Shown one piece after another: positions 16,912 to 26,319 of a DNA stretch of 64,000 nt. The DNA lies in NCBI GenBank assembly GCA_018366495.1, contig JAGZHZ010000002.1:82045-146044 (forward strand), given 5' to 3'. This DNA comes from Clostridiales bacterium. GTDB lineage: Bacteria > Bacillota > Clostridia > Lachnospirales > Lachnospiraceae. Under the pieces are notes generated by a model. The model was not told the DNA's origin. It made no database searches and was given only the letters and a program-made list of their open reading frames with translations. The translations under genes were made by a program, and so were the position numbers. Position 1 is the first letter of the stretch. Every line of letters begins with the position of its first letter.

Positions 16912-19900
16912 TTATTCCTCCTCCAGCTTTTTCCAGATGTCTTCCGGTTTATATTCCGGCAGTCTTCTCGCCTGATTTCCCGGAATTTTTTTGTCAAATC
17001 CGCACACTTCTTTAAAATTGCAGTATTCACATGCTGTTTTTCCTTTTCGCTGATACGGCGCCATCTCGATATCTCCATCTAATATTTTTCTTCCGATTTC
17101 TCTCATCTTTTCTTTGACATAATGCGACATATTTTCAAATTGTTTTCTTGTGGCTTTGCTCGAAAAGCGTGAAGGACTGCCATCTTTATTATATCCAAAC
17201 GGAATGACAAGCGATTCTTTTTCCATCTGAGAATCCAGCTTTGATACAATCTCAGGATCTTCGTTTACAAGACCATTTAACTTCAATTTTTTTCGGATTT
17301 TGGCCCAGATTTGCTCCGGTGTCTGCTCCCGCTCTTTTTCCATCATAGGATCTTTGATGTGGTAATAAAAAATGCCGGCTGGAATAATTTCCTTATCTGG
17401 ATGAAGTCTCTTCTCAATCTCCATTGCAGCATCGAGATACACGACAAGCTGGAGCTGAAGTCCGTGATACATTGCAACAAGATCAAATGAAGTGTTCCCT
17501 GACTTATAGTCGATGACTTTCACATATACTTTTTCCTCTTCTTCACACAGATCCACCCGATCAATCCTGCCTTGCAGCTTCATTTTTTCATTTTCAGAAA
17601 GATTCAGATTAACTGCGTCAAGATCATTGACTGCTGAAAAAGAAATTTCATATCCCTGCGGTATAAACTCTCCGGCACGAATCTGCTCCTGCAATACCTG
17701 AACTGTCCTCTTCATAATTCGTTTCATCCGATCGATCAGATGCTGATTTCTGGCTGTACTGTGCAGAACGGAAGCGCCATACTGTTCTGCCACTTCCTCC
17801 ACGCATTGTTCGCACATCGTATCTCTTGTCTCATCCGGTACATTTTTCCAGTTATACGCCGTCTGTTCCAGTTTATAAGAAAAACTCTCCAGAACTTTGT
17901 GAAATACATTTCCCATGTCGAGAGGACGGAATTCATACACTTCTCTCGGTGCAAGGCGAAGCCCGTACAGCAGAAAATGAGCAAATGCACACCCTGAGAA
18001 CTGTTCCAGACGTGTCACGCTGTTCTCCAGCACTTCACCGTACAGCGCACGGGCGACTTCTCTTCCAAGTCCTTTTTCCTGATATTCATAAAATGCGGCA
18101 TCTACAAGATGTCTCGTCTGTGCTGGTCTGTCTTCATAATAAAAGCGGTATAATTCCTCCCATTCCCCGCTCTTTTGGCCTGTGCGGTACTTCTGAAGAC
18201 CGTGCGTCAGACATTCCCACCCACTGTCGAGCGAAACCACATTTTTTTCCAGTTTTCCTTCTTTTTCCTCATCAACTGTCTTCAATCCTGGAAACATTCT
18301 TCTTATCGTCGAGATAAAATAAGATGGATTTTTGGCCTTTCCGTCCGATCCGCTTTTACAGCAGGAAAGATACAGCCTTTTCGATGGTTTTGTCACCATC
18401 AGATAGAGATAAAATTTTTGAATATACCCCTTTTCTCTCTGTGTCGGAGCCAGTTCAATGTTAGCTTCCTCCAGAAATTCCCGATCCTGATCCGTCAGGA
18501 TTCCTCCGTCATCTGCACTTTTTGGAACCCATCCGTCATTCATTCCAAGGAAAAATAACACTTTAATGTTATTTAATCTCGTTCTCTCCAAGTCTCCTGC
18601 AAGTACCTGATCAATTCCAGGCGGAATAATTCCGACTTTTGCTTCCTCAAATCCAGCGTCCAGAATCTCCGCATATTCCCGCAGAGAAATCTCCTCTTCG
18701 CCGAGCAGTTCCACAATTTTTTCAAAAAGTTCAATCACAATTCTGTAAATCTGCGCATATTCTCTCGCAAGATCCATGCGGCGCTGTTCTTCAAATTTCT
18801 GTTCCATTGTCTTGAGCTTTCGCTGTACCTCACACGCAGTGAGCAATTCATACAGTGCAATCGTGTAATCTTTCACTGTCCGGTGTTCTTTTTTCATCTT
18901 TTCTGTAAATGGCCGAAACAAGCTCATCATCTGCTCTTTATATTGACCGCAGATCACAGGTTCTTCCTCTTCCATAATTCTCGTCTTTTTCGTCCACTCC
19001 TGATCCCATGCTGAATAGCCGCGGATGCCAAGCGCCAACACATAATTTTCCATTCTGTCAATCTCCTGCGGTTCCAGCACGCACATCCCTGTTCTAAGAC
19101 ATCGGAATACACTTTCATAATTATAATTTTGACGGATCAGATCAAGCGCGGCGCGCAAAAATTCAATCATCGGATTTAACAGAACCTTTTTTGTCTGGTC
19201 GATAAAGCATGGGATCTCATAAATAGGAAAAATTTGTTCAATCTCATTTTGATATTCGCTCAGATCGCCCGCAATCACGGCAATATCACGGTATCGCACG
19301 TTTTCTTCCCTTACCATACGATAGATTGTCCGCGCGGCAAACTCCACTTCCTCTGACGGATTTTTACTCTGATGAAGTGTGATATCACTTTGTTCTTGTT
19401 CCCATACATCTTTTCTATAGCGGAACAAATTCTGTTCTAAAAACTGAAGCGGTTTTTTTCCTGAGAAACGATATCCTCCGTCTTTTCCAAGCACAATATT
19501 TTTTTCAATCTTTGTTCCGCTTTCTTCCGCTGCCTGCTCCAGACTTGCGATCATTTTTTTACTCAGATAGAACAGCTCATGGATGCCTCTGATTTTTCTT
19601 ATATTTTCTCTTGGATCAATCGTCACTGTGACACTGATTTTTTTTGTGATCTCAAGCAGTTTCCTCAGCAGCTTATTCTGAATCGGAGTAAATCCCGTGA
19701 ATCCATCAAATGCGATTGTACTTCCTTTCAAATAAGAGGACTGATCCGCCAGACGGCACAATTCATCCAGAATTTCCTCTGACGTGATATACTTTTCCTG
19801 CATATTTTCCCGAAATCCCTCGTATAAAATCCGGATATCATGCAATTTATAGGAAAGCTGCGGCTTCCTCTTAGCCTGTTGCTCCAGCTGCTCAAGCTGC

Positions 19901-20310
19901 CACGGAGAAATATCATACTGCATCAATTCGGAGAGCATCGACTTCATCTCACTGATGCAGCCCGTCTTTCGCAGATTTCTTCCAAGCACAGTGAGCTGTC
20001 CTTTTTTCTCCTGCGCAGTCTTTCGCACAAATAAATTTTTTCCGGTTTCCTCCAGTATATTTTTTTTCTCTACTCCCAGCTCTTCAAACACGCGGTACGC
20101 CAGACGTTGAAAGCTGAGTACGTCAATATTTAAAATTCCGCCATTTGGATGGCGCATCACAAGTTCTTTCTGTGTCTGCATCGTAAACTGCTCCGGCACC
20201 AGAATAAAAAATTTTTCTTCTGGATGGCTGAGAGCCTCATGGATTACCGTATCATACAAAAAACACGATTTGCCGCTCCCGGCTCCTCCTAATATAAATT
20301 GAAGAGACAT
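16912..20310 (-). CDS. addB: ATP-dependent nuclease subunit B (AddB)
   Basis: AddB is the second AddAB subunit. It has a degenerate helicase domain that reads Chi and a RecB-like nuclease that cuts the 5' strand. The 1132-residue protein begins MSLQFILGGAGSGKS, with Walker A at 8-15. The C-terminal nuclease domain contains VKVIDYKSG, and an iron-sulphur cluster is indicated by a cysteine near residue 770 (FSGCAFAHFL) plus CEYC...C close to the end, the family's 4Fe-4S staple. The start at 20310 is set by GGGGG upstream and by homology; the longer frame to 20415 runs into the valS terminator. It forms an operon with addA. Confidence 0.97.
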   Translation of the reverse strand: MSLQFILGGAGSGKSCFLYDTVIHEALSHPEEKFFILVPEQFTMQTQKELVMRHPNGGILNIDVLSFQRLAYRVFEELGVEKKNILEETGKNLFVRKTAQEKKGQLTVLGRNLRKTGCISEMKSMLSELMQYDISPWQLEQLEQQAKRKPQLSYKLHDIRILYEGFRENMQEKYITSEEILDELCRLADQSSYLKGSTIAFDGFTGFTPIQNKLLRKLLEITKKISVTVTIDPRENIRKIRGIHELFYLSKKMIASLEQAAEESGTKIEKNIVLGKDGGYRFSGKKPLQFLEQNLFRYRKDVWEQEQSDITLHQSKNPSEEVEFAARTIYRMVREENVRYRDIAVIAGDLSEYQNEIEQIFPIYEIPCFIDQTKKVLLNPMIEFLRAALDLIRQNYNYESVFRCLRTGMCVLEPQEIDRMENYVLALGIRGYSAWDQEWTKKTRIMEEEEPVICGQYKEQMMSLFRPFTEKMKKEHRTVKDYTIALYELLTACEVQRKLKTMEQKFEEQRRMDLAREYAQIYRIVIELFEKIVELLGEEEISLREYAEILDAGFEEAKVGIIPPGIDQVLAGDLERTRLNNIKVLFFLGMNDGWVPKSADDGGILTDQDREFLEEANIELAPTQREKGYIQKFYLYLMVTKPSKRLYLSCCKSGSDGKAKNPSYFISTIRRMFPGLKTVDEEKEGKLEKNVVSLDSGWECLTHGLQKYRTGQKSGEWEELYRFYYEDRPAQTRHLVDAAFYEYQEKGLGREVARALYGEVLENSVTRLEQFSGCAFAHFLLYGLRLAPREVYEFRPLDMGNVFHKVLESFSYKLEQTAYNWKNVPDETRDTMCEQCVEEVAEQYGASVLHSTARNQHLIDRMKRIMKRTVQVLQEQIRAGEFIPQGYEISFSAVNDLDAVNLNLSENEKMKLQGRIDRVDLCEEEEKVYVKVIDYKSGNTSFDLVAMYHGLQLQLVVYLDAAMEIEKRLHPDKEIIPAGIFYYHIKDPMMEKEREQTPEQIWAKIRKKLKLNGLVNEDPEIVSKLDSQMEKESLVIPFGYNKDGSPSRFSSKATRKQFENMSHYVKEKMREIGRKILDGDIEMAPYQRKGKTACEYCNFKEVCGFDKKIPGNQARRLPEYKPEDIWKKLEEE

Positions 20311-20362
20311 AAATACCCCCTTAAAAATTGTATCTAATTTATTGTTTCTATTTCCATTTCCG

Positions 20363-20406
20363 TAAAAAAAAGCTGCGGGATGTTTTTCTTTTGCCCCGCA
20401 GCTTTT
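20363..20406 (-). terminator. Terminator of valS
   Basis: On the minus strand AAAGCTGCGGGG pairs with CCCGCAGCTTT around a 14-base loop, followed by an uninterrupted T run. It lies immediately past the valS stop. Confidence 0.9.
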
Positions 20407-20414
20407 GACATTCA

Positions 20415-23063
20415 TTATGGATTCAGCTGCGTCAGCCGTTCCTGTACCTGTGCCATCATCTGTGTATATTTCTCTAATTTTGCTTTTTCTTCTTCAATTT
20501 TTGCAGCTGGTGCTTTGCTGACAAATTTTTCATTGCTGAGCATTCCGTTTACACGGGCGAGCTCTTTGTTCAGTCTCTCTTCTTCTTTTTTCAGACGCTC
20601 GATTTCTTTCTCAATGTCAACCAGCTCTGCAAATGGCATATAGATAACTGCTTCCGGAATCACCGTGGATACGGCATCATCTGCAATTCCTGTTTTATCT
20701 GCCTGAATGACTACTTCGCTTGCATATCCAAGCGTTGCAAAGAATACTTTTCCGTTTTCAAAGATCTGTCTCACTTCTTCTTTTTCAGAAACCACATAAA
20801 CTTTTGCCTTTTTGCTCGGCGGCACATTCATTCCTGTTCTCACATTTCGGATACCGCGCACTGCTTCTTTGATCGTCTCAACGGCAAGTTCTTCTTCCTC
20901 AAAATTCCATTCTTCTTTAAATTCCGGCCATTTTGAGATCATGATAGATTCTTCTTCAGACTGAAGCGTACAGAAAATTTCTTCTGTGATAAATGGCATA
21001 TATGGATGAAGCATCTTCAGCGCATTTGTCAGCACTGTTTTCAATGTCCACAGAGCTGCTGCCTTTGTCGTATCTGCATCATTGTACAGTCTTGGTTTTA
21101 CCATCTCGATATACCAGTCGCAGAATTCTTCCCAGATAAAATCGTATACTTTCTGAACAGCAATTCCCAGCTCATATTTATCCATGTTTTCTGTCACGTC
21201 TTTTGCCAGTCTGTTAACCTTGGACAGAATCCACTTATCAGCTCCGATCAGTTCCTTTGTGTCCATCTGTGCCGGAACTTCTGCTTTTTCCAGATTCATC
21301 ATGATAAATCTGGAAGCGTTCCATACTTTGTTTGCAAAGTTACGGCTTGCCTCTACTCTCTCCCAATAGAAACGCATATCATTTCCAGGAGCGTTTCCTG
21401 TCATCAGAGTCAGACGCAGCGCATCTGCGCCGTATTTATCAATCACTTCCAGAGGATCGATTCCATTTCCAAGAGATTTACTCATCTTTCTTCCCTGGGA
21501 GTCTCTGACAAGTCCGTGGATCAAAACGTGATGGAATGGAACTTCCCCTGTCTGTTCCAGAGCGGAGAATACCATACGGATTACCCAGAAGAAAATGATA
21601 TCATATCCTGTCACCAGAACGTCGGTCGGATAAAAATACTTCAAATCTTCTGTCTGCTCCGGCCAGCCCAGTGTGGAAAATGGCCACAGTGCAGAACTGA
21701 ACCATGTATCAAGTGTGTCTTCATCCTGTTTTAAATGCTCACATCCGCATTTTGGACATACGGACGGCGTCTCTCTGGAGACAATCACTTCTCCACATTT
21801 TTCACAGTAATATGCCGGGATACGATGGCCCCACCATAACTGTCTGGAGATACACCAGTCACGGATATTTTCCAGCCAGTGCAGATACGTTTTATCAAAA
21901 CGTTCCGGAACAAAATTTAATGTCTTATTCTTTAATGCTTCAATCGCAGGTTTTGCCAGTTCTTCCATCTTTACAAACCACTGCTGTTTGATCATCGGTT
22001 CTACAGTTGTCTTACAGCGGTCATGTGTTCCTACATTGTGCGCATGAGGGACAACTTTGACTAACAGCCCCAGATCTTCCAGATCTTTTACGATTGCCTT
22101 TCTCGCTTCATATCTTCCCATTCCGGCATATTTTCCGCCCAGCTCATTGATTGTGGCATCATCGTTCATTATATTGATTTCAGGCAGATTATGGCGTCTT
22201 CCAACTTCAAAGTCATTCGGATCATGCGCCGGTGTAATTTTTACGCATCCTGTTCCAAATTCCTTATCTACATAAGAGTCTGCGATCACAGGGATTTCGC
22301 GGTCTGTCAAAGGCAGTTTCAGCATTTTTCCAACAAGATGTTTATAGCGGTCATCTTCTGGGTTTACCGCAACTGCAGTATCTCCGAGCAATGTCTCCGG
22401 ACGTGTCGTTGCGATTTCCACAAACTGTCCTTCCTCTCCCACAACCGGATAATTAATATGCCAGAAAAATCCGTCCTGATCCTGATGTTCTACTTCCGCA
22501 TCTGAAATAGAAGTCTGGCAGACTGGACACCAGTTTACAATACGAGAACCTTTGTAGATATATCCTTTTTCATACAGTCTGACAAATACTTCTGTGACTG
22601 CTTTTGAACATCCCTCGTCCATCGTGAAGCGCTCTCTGTCCCAATCAGCAGATGCGCCCAGTTTTTTCAGCTGGTTGATAATCTTTCCGCCGTACTCTTC
22701 TTTCCATTCCCAGGCATGTTTTAAGAACTCTTCTCTTCCTATTTCATTTTTGTCAATGCCCTGCTCTTTTAATTTCTGGATAACTTTCACTTCTGTCGCG
22801 ATTGCAGCGTGGTCTGTTCCTGGCTGCCACAATGCCTCATATCCCTGCATTCTTTTAAAACGGATTAAAATATCCTGCATCGTTTCATCCAGAGCATGTC
22901 CCATGTGAAGCTGTCCTGTCACATTCGGCGGCGGCATCACAATCGTAAACGGTTTTTTGTCTCTGTTTACCTGTGCATGAAAGTATTTTTTATTCATCCA
23001 CTTTTCATACAGGCGCTCTTCCAATCCTTTTGGATCGTATGTCTTTGCTAATTCTTTGCTCAT
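20415..23063 (-). CDS. valS: Valine-tRNA ligase
   Basis: ValRS charges tRNA-Val and edits threonine and alpha-aminobutyrate. The 882-residue class I enzyme shows the HIGH motif as HMGH in PNVTGQLHMGHAL (about 40-52), the CP1 editing domain with TTRPETLLGDTAVAV, zinc-type cysteines in CEKCGEVI...CPKCGC, the KMSKS motif in GRKMSKSLGN and a C-terminal coiled coil ending in VQERLTQLNP. I place the start at 23063 (MSKELAKTYDPKG) behind AGGAGG; nine upstream codons are in frame but lack a site. A T-box leader at 23164-23440 controls it. Confidence 0.98.
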   Translation of the reverse strand: MSKELAKTYDPKGLEERLYEKWMNKKYFHAQVNRDKKPFTIVMPPPNVTGQLHMGHALDETMQDILIRFKRMQGYEALWQPGTDHAAIATEVKVIQKLKEQGIDKNEIGREEFLKHAWEWKEEYGGKIINQLKKLGASADWDRERFTMDEGCSKAVTEVFVRLYEKGYIYKGSRIVNWCPVCQTSISDAEVEHQDQDGFFWHINYPVVGEEGQFVEIATTRPETLLGDTAVAVNPEDDRYKHLVGKMLKLPLTDREIPVIADSYVDKEFGTGCVKITPAHDPNDFEVGRRHNLPEINIMNDDATINELGGKYAGMGRYEARKAIVKDLEDLGLLVKVVPHAHNVGTHDRCKTTVEPMIKQQWFVKMEELAKPAIEALKNKTLNFVPERFDKTYLHWLENIRDWCISRQLWWGHRIPAYYCEKCGEVIVSRETPSVCPKCGCEHLKQDEDTLDTWFSSALWPFSTLGWPEQTEDLKYFYPTDVLVTGYDIIFFWVIRMVFSALEQTGEVPFHHVLIHGLVRDSQGRKMSKSLGNGIDPLEVIDKYGADALRLTLMTGNAPGNDMRFYWERVEASRNFANKVWNASRFIMMNLEKAEVPAQMDTKELIGADKWILSKVNRLAKDVTENMDKYELGIAVQKVYDFIWEEFCDWYIEMVKPRLYNDADTTKAAALWTLKTVLTNALKMLHPYMPFITEEIFCTLQSEEESIMISKWPEFKEEWNFEEEELAVETIKEAVRGIRNVRTGMNVPPSKKAKVYVVSEKEEVRQIFENGKVFFATLGYASEVVIQADKTGIADDAVSTVIPEAVIYMPFAELVDIEKEIERLKKEEERLNKELARVNGMLSNEKFVSKAPAAKIEEEKAKLEKYTQMMAQVQERLTQLNP

Positions 23064-23163
23064 GTTTTTCCTCCTGCTGTAATTCATCAAAGCTGGTCTT
23101 TTCAGGCGGTGATTTTCTGTGCCGTCGTGAAGATTTTTCTATCTCTGTGAGACAGTTTCCGAG

Positions 23164-23440
23164 ACAAAAAAACGCCCTTTACTCCATGTAAAGGGCGACA
23201 AAAACCGCTGTACCACCTTTGTTATGCACAAAAACTGCTGCATCTCTCTTCATTCTGTAACGGGAACTCCCGGGAAATTCTACTCAAGAATATATTCTCT
23301 TTCTTTTTCCGGCTGCTGCTTCTGCTGCGAAAAGCTACCTTCCATCTGTCTCCCCCTGAGCAGTCTTTCAGCCGGTGAACCGCTCTCTCTTTCGGCTTTT
23401 TCAGATGTACTCCTCTTTTCCTGCCTTTTTCATTTATGCT
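23164..23440 (-). promoter_or_regulatory. T-box leader of valS
   Basis: The leader reads out an uncharged tRNA-Val to permit transcription. The T-box antiterminator core GGTGGTACAGCGG is at about 23205-23217 on the minus strand. It is followed by the terminator GCCCTTTAC...GTAAAGGGC with T7 (23165-23200). Stem I is suggested by AGAGAGCGG and flanking pairs around 23380. A GTA valine codon in GGAAGGTAGC (23336-23338) is my candidate specifier. UGGU in the T-box bulge matches an ACCA tRNA end. Confidence 0.9.
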
Positions 23441-23444
23441 TCTT

Positions 23445-23473
23445 ATCATAACGAAGAGGAGTCTATTTGTCAA
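23445..23473 (-). promoter_or_regulatory. Promoter of the valS T-box transcript
   Basis: TTGACA (23468-23473), exactly 17 bases, then TATGAT (23445-23450) on the minus strand: a near-consensus sigma-A promoter. Its -35 lies 6 bases from the -35 of the divergent glucosaminidase promoter. Confidence 0.85.
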
Positions 23474-23479
23474 CCCTTA

Positions 23480-23508
23480 TTGTCAAAGTTTTAAAAAAAT
23501 GGTATACT
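23480..23508 (+). promoter_or_regulatory. Promoter of the glucosaminidase gene
   Basis: TTGTCA (23480-23485), a 17-base spacer and TATACT (23503-23508) on the plus strand. The predicted leader is about 118 bases long. Confidence 0.75.
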
Positions 23509-23632
23509 AAACTTAACAATTTTGTAATGATTTCATTTTCAGAGAAAAAAGCAATATTTTTAACTTTTTGCTATTCTCAAAAATCTGAGAATGGAATGGA
23601 TACACAATTTATTTTCAGGAAGGAGTTCATCT

Positions 23633-25120
23633 ATGAAACTGAAGAAAACACACTTATATTCTCTGCTGCTTTTTGCGCTGCTTTTGCTGATGCCTGCGCC
23701 AAATACAAACGCAGCAGTCAAATTGTCAACTCCCGTTTTAAAAAGTGCCAAATCTGCAGGATACAATAAAATCACTGTTTCCTGGGGCAGAGTAGAAGGA
23801 GCGCAGGGTTACCGCCTTTATCGCAAGACGGCCGGCGGCACCTGGCAAAATGTCAAGACTTTGAGCGGCATAAATTCCACTTCCCATACGGACGACCGAA
23901 ACGTGCAGACTGGTCAGAAATATTATTATACGGTGCGCGCCTATATTAAGAAAGACGGCGTCATCACATGGAGTCCGTACAATAAAACTGGTTTGACAGC
24001 CACGGCTAGTATGCGTCCTGCTACTATGATTTCCACACAGCTCAATGCGTCCTGTCACCCTGTATTGACCTGGAAAGAGGTGGACGGTGCTCAGGGCTAC
24101 CGCATTTATCGCCGTATGCCGGGTGAAACCTGGAAAATTTTAAAGACGCTTGGTAATTCTGTGTTGTCTTATACTGATACCTCGGCAGTTGCCGGAAAAA
24201 AATATCAATATATGGTGCGCGCATATCGCAGAGAATCCGGTGTGCTGCAGTTCAGCCCTGTGGACAATACCGGAGCAAAAACGGATTTAACTTTGAATAC
24301 GCCTTCGCTCAAGCCAGCTGTATATAACGAAGGTTCTGACAAAGTTTCGATTTCCTGGAATCCAGTTAAAAGAGCCACAGGCTATTGCCTGTACCGCAAG
24401 GTACCCGGCGGCATCTATTTAAGAATTGCAAATCTGGATGCAAATACGACTTCTTATCAGGATAAAAATGATGGCGACGCCCCATATTATACCTATACAG
24501 TAAAAGCATATATGGCTTCCCCAGGAGCTGTAAGCTGGAGCGGCTGTGTGAATAAAGGTTCCATGGCAATTCTTCCTGCTTTGAAAAATCAGTCTGTGCT
24601 TGACCGCTATGGTCTGACTTTAATTGAAGGAGCTCCTCAGTTGACCGTATCGCAGATGAGAGCGTACATAAAATCCGTCAATCCAGACGTTCCGGATTCT
24701 GTACTGAAAATGATTCCATACTACATCTCAGAAGGAAAAGCCGAAGGCATCCGGGGCGATCTGGCTTTCTGTCAGTCTTGTCTGGAGACCGGAAACTTTA
24801 CATTTGTAGGCTCTGCGGTCACTTTAGATCAAAATAACTTCTGTGGTCTTGGAGTGACATCGAATGGTATGAAAGGAAATTCCTTTGCAACGCCTCAGCT
24901 TGGAATCCGTGCCCAGATTCAGCACTTAAAGGCATACGCCAACAAAGAGCCGCTCAGACAGACACAGATTGATCCTCGTTTCCACTATGTAACAAGAGGC
25001 TGCGCTCCATATCTTCAGTGGCTTGGCATACAGGAAAATCCTCTTGGATACGGATGGGCGGCAGGTTCTGACTATGCGGATCATATCCTGCGCATCTACA
25101 ATTCTATCCGAAATATGTAA
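23633..25120 (+). CDS. Secreted glucosaminidase-domain protein with three FN3-like repeats
   Basis: A 495-residue exported protein. The signal peptide is MKLKKTHLYSLLLFALLLLM..., with likely cleavage after PNTNA (about residue 27). Residues about 30-310 hold three fibronectin-III-like repeats of about 90 residues, each with the pattern ITVSW...GAQGYRLYRK...GQKYYYTVRAY. Residues about 335-495 form a glucosaminidase domain of the GH73/LytG type: GIRGDLAFCQSCLETGNF supplies the catalytic glutamate and DQNNFCGLG the second conserved block. The enzyme would cut N-acetylglucosaminyl bonds in peptidoglycan during growth or separation. The start at 23633 follows GGAAGGAG. It has its own promoter and terminator, so it is monocistronic. 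Confidence 0.9.
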   Translation: MKLKKTHLYSLLLFALLLLMPAPNTNAAVKLSTPVLKSAKSAGYNKITVSWGRVEGAQGYRLYRKTAGGTWQNVKTLSGINSTSHTDDRNVQTGQKYYYTVRAYIKKDGVITWSPYNKTGLTATASMRPATMISTQLNASCHPVLTWKEVDGAQGYRIYRRMPGETWKILKTLGNSVLSYTDTSAVAGKKYQYMVRAYRRESGVLQFSPVDNTGAKTDLTLNTPSLKPAVYNEGSDKVSISWNPVKRATGYCLYRKVPGGIYLRIANLDANTTSYQDKNDGDAPYYTYTVKAYMASPGAVSWSGCVNKGSMAILPALKNQSVLDRYGLTLIEGAPQLTVSQMRAYIKSVNPDVPDSVLKMIPYYISEGKAEGIRGDLAFCQSCLETGNFTFVGSAVTLDQNNFCGLGVTSNGMKGNSFATPQLGIRAQIQHLKAYANKEPLRQTQIDPRFHYVTRGCAPYLQWLGIQENPLGYGWAAGSDYADHILRIYNSIRNM

Positions 25121-25195
25121 TATCAGCTCCTCACTGCTTAGCCAGTAAATCACTTGAAGCAGGGGCTTAAAAAATCAGATCGTTTGGATCGGCAG

Positions 25196-25250
25196 AAAGC
25201 AGACAGCTGTCAGCTCTTTAGAAAAGAACTTGCGGTTGTCTGCTTTTCTT
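25196..25250 (+). terminator. Terminator of the glucosaminidase gene
   Basis: AAAGCAGACA (25196-25205) pairs with TGTCTGCTTT (25237-25246), followed by TCTT. The loop is long, about 31 bases. Confidence 0.65.
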
Positions 25251-25290
25251 ATGAATTCATTCCCCAATTGTAAAAGACAAAGGAATATAT

Positions 25291-26217
25291 CTATGATCGT
25301 GCAAAAAGGATATGTTTTCTCTCGGTATCTATCCGGCACTGCATTCCCATCGGGATCGTCCCCATTGGCGTCTCATGCCCCGATGCGATGTGGCTCATCA
25401 CCGGAATGTGATACTTTTTCATCCGTTCCCGCAAAAATTCGTCGATGCTGTAAGAGCTGTCATACCGTTCATTTGAGCATCCTTTAAAGCTTCCAAACAG
25501 AATACCTTTTACTTCACTGAAAAATCCGGCATATTCCATTTGCGTAATCATCATATCAAGAGACGGGATCGTCTCGTCCACCTCTTCCAGAAATAAAATT
25601 TTATCTTTTGTGTCCACCTGAAAGAAAGTTCCGATTCCGCGCGACAGAACTGTCATATTCCCTCCCGTTATAATCCCATGCGCCTCCCCATCCTGAATAA
25701 CCTCATATTCCTCTCCGTCCGGGTTTTGAAACTCCATTTCCTCTCCCATCTCGATTGTCCGATAAAGACTCTCTTTTGTGTATGTATCCCCTTTTTTCAG
25801 AAAATTACTGCAGATCATCGGACCATGGAATGTCACAAGACCGCAAAACTGGTTCAGTGCAACAGTCAAATTTGTGACGTCGCTGTATCCTACAAATACT
25901 TTCGGATTTTTCTTTATACGCTCAAAATCAAGATACCGCATCAGCTGTGCACTTCCGTATCCGCCTCGGATGCAAAAAATCCCCTTTATCCGGGGATCTT
26001 CAAACAACTCCTGTAGATCCTGAGCGCGGCTTTTCTCGTCCCCAGCCAGATATCCATGGATATTTTCCCCTTCTGCCAGACATTTTGAAATCCTCACTCG
26101 ATATCCCTCCTGCTCTATCCATCTGACACAAAGTTCTATATCTTTTCTCTCTGCCGGAGAAGAAAAAGCAGCAAGCGCCACTACATCTCCTTTTTTCAGC
26201 TTCTCTGGAAACCTCAT
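25291..26217 (-). CDS. LD-carboxypeptidase (peptidase family S66)
   Basis: A 308-residue cytosolic S66 serine peptidase of the LdcA/MccF group, which removes the terminal D-alanine from muropeptide tetrapeptides during wall recycling; MccF relatives detoxify microcin C. The catalytic serine is in GYSDVTNL (about residue 110). The glutamate is in LFLEEVDE and the histidine in ASGHETPMGTIPMG, which completes the Ser-Glu-His triad. GIFCIRGGYGSAQL is the conserved nucleophile-elbow partner. The ATG at 26217 follows GGAGGG. It converges with the glucosaminidase gene, which also acts on wall polymers. The exact substrate is uncertain. Confidence 0.9.
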   Translation of the reverse strand: MRFPEKLKKGDVVALAAFSSPAERKDIELCVRWIEQEGYRVRISKCLAEGENIHGYLAGDEKSRAQDLQELFEDPRIKGIFCIRGGYGSAQLMRYLDFERIKKNPKVFVGYSDVTNLTVALNQFCGLVTFHGPMICSNFLKKGDTYTKESLYRTIEMGEEMEFQNPDGEEYEVIQDGEAHGIITGGNMTVLSRGIGTFFQVDTKDKILFLEEVDETIPSLDMMITQMEYAGFFSEVKGILFGSFKGCSNERYDSSYSIDEFLRERMKKYHIPVMSHIASGHETPMGTIPMGMQCRIDTERKHILFARS

Positions 26218-26319
26218 ATTTTCCCTCCGATTTTCTCATCTTTTCTAAAATACTTCTATTATCTGTGAATTTATTATATGATGATATTATTCACATTTTA
26301 TCGAAAGGATCTCTTGCTT

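Noticed and set aside
23222..23473. 83-residue minus-strand reading frame
   Set aside because: It lies wholly inside the valS T-box leader and has the leader's structure rather than a protein-like sequence.
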